This document shows positions 4,981-5,680 of a DNA stretch of 5,680 bases, one piece after another. A model generated the notes under the pieces. That model worked only from the letters and a program-made list of their open reading frames with translations. It did not search any database and was not told the origin of the DNA. Location: NCBI GenBank assembly GCA_019245255.1, contig JAFARV010000739.1:1-5680 (forward strand), given 5' to 3'. The stretch's first letter is position 1. Each line of letters starts with the position of its first letter. Source of the stretch: Acidobacteriaceae bacterium (GTDB lineage: Bacteria > Acidobacteriota > Terriglobia > Bryobacterales > Bryobacteraceae). The position numbers and the translations under genes were made by a program.

Positions 4981-5680
4981 ATGGTCGCAGTCATCGCGTT
5001 CTCGTTGTTCATCGATTATTTCCTCTACGGCATGTTTCTCACTTTGGCTGCGCATTCTCCTAGCGGACTGCAGACCGAGGCACAAATGGCGTGGCTTTAC
5101 GGCGCCTATGCAGCAAGCGCCTTGGTAATCACACCCCTTGTCGGCTACATTGGCACCCGAACCGGTGGGCGGACTGTTATGGTATGCGGACTGACGCTCG
5201 CGGCCTGTGCGACAACACTTTTCGGTTTCGCTTCCGACCTGCAGGTCCTGTTTTTAGGACGCCTGTTCGAGGGTGCCGCGTCCGCCGCACTCTGGACCGC
5301 CGGCCTTTCCTTGGTCGCCGCTCACTACACCGAGAACCGCGTGGAAATGATCGGCTATGCATTCACCGGGAGCACCGCGGGCAGCGTTCTGGGGCCCATT
5401 GCCGGCGGTCTGCTCTCGCATATCGGCGGATACAGGCTGCCGTTCCTGGTGACTGGCTTATTGATCGCGGTCGCCTTTGTGGGGATTTTGTCGATCTGTC
5501 CGCGCGGCGAACGTAGCCGCCCAGAGAACCTCAATTTGCGTGCCGTACTGATGAACAAAGCGCTGATTCCGCCTGCGCTGGTCATCGCTGCGGCCGCATT
5601 TGCAGTCGGACTTCTTGAGCCCCTTCTGCCGGTGCGGTGGGCGCGTGAGGGGATGACGTCTGAAACAACGGGTCTGATCT
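4981..5680 (+). CDS. Major facilitator superfamily antiporter, N-terminal 233 residues (partial)
   Basis: This inner-membrane transporter is open from ATG 4981 to the right edge. Helix 1 begins at once (residues 2-24, with an aspartate at 12 as in many drug:proton antiporters), and six helices plus the start of the central loop and helix 7 are visible. The antiporter motif C is exact: G125-x8-G134-x3-G138-P139-x2-G142-G143, which marks drug or metabolite efflux members (DHA1/DHA2 or VMAT-like). Motif B is present as R94-LFE-G98. Motif A between helices 2 and 3 (55-65) keeps G55, R60, G62 and R64 but has T59 in place of the usual aspartate. The ATG is the first start after an in-frame TAA at 4945-4947; no ribosome binding site is clear. 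The substrate cannot be named. The 137-base gap after the ligase leaves open whether it belongs to the same transcript. Confidence 0.9.
   Translation, partial: MVAVIAFSLFIDYFLYGMFLTLAAHSPSGLQTEAQMAWLYGAYAASALVITPLVGYIGTRTGGRTVMVCGLTLAACATTLFGFASDLQVLFLGRLFEGAASAALWTAGLSLVAAHYTENRVEMIGYAFTGSTAGSVLGPIAGGLLSHIGGYRLPFLVTGLLIAVAFVGILSICPRGERSRPENLNLRAVLMNKALIPPALVIAAAAFAVGLLEPLLPVRWAREGMTSETTGLI

Noticed and set aside
5091..5516. 141-codon plus-strand frame inside the MFS gene
   Set aside because: The Arg-rich product is a frame shadow; the overlapping frame from 4981 has continuous transmembrane helices and exact antiporter motifs.
1..5680. Mobile element, phage, CRISPR array or RNA gene
   Set aside because: No transposase, integrase, spaced direct repeats, terminal inverted repeats, tRNA-like fold or rRNA sequence was recognised on either strand.

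Overview
The window comes from a bacterial chromosome of moderately high G+C (high fifties of percent, judged by eye). All genes appear intact within the window. It holds five protein genes, two of them cut by the window edges, and two short intergenic gaps (1847-1973 and 4844-4980). No RNA gene, mobile element or CRISPR array was seen. The style of the UvrA, the VMAT-like MFS transporter and the LigB-type ligase would fit Acidobacteriota or a similar soil lineage. That placement is an impression from memory of protein families, not a computed result.

Left part, minus strand (1846 down to the left edge): the first 615 codons of uvrA, the damage-recognition ATPase of nucleotide excision repair, ending just at the second Walker A motif. 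I read every codon of this frame and found no stop or frameshift. One of the four cysteines expected in a zinc site is replaced by aspartate.

Middle, plus strand, transcribed divergently from uvrA: a tight three-gene cluster. It starts with mbfA (1974-2933), a ferritin-like domain fused to a VIT1-type membrane iron transporter. A four-base ATGA overlap leads to a small AhpD/carboxymuconolactone decarboxylase-family protein with a CxxC redox site (2930-3307). After three bases comes a stand-alone ATP-dependent DNA ligase of the LigB type (3311-4843). The spacing argues for one transcript with coupled translation. A plausible reading is that one operon exports excess iron, removes peroxides and seals DNA breaks left by Fenton chemistry, next to a divergent repair gene. 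That functional reading is inference; the gene arrangement is seen directly.

Right part, plus strand: after a 137-base gap with inverted and direct repeats, the first 233 codons of an MFS drug/metabolite antiporter run off the window end (4981-5680).

The 127-base divergent spacer between uvrA and mbfA is dense in symmetrical elements: a 16-base palindrome at the uvrA start, a CTGTT/AACAG inverted repeat overlapping a near-match to the GAAC-N4-GTTC LexA box, and a 9-bp hairpin touching the mbfA ribosome binding site. These are the best places to look for shared or unusual control.
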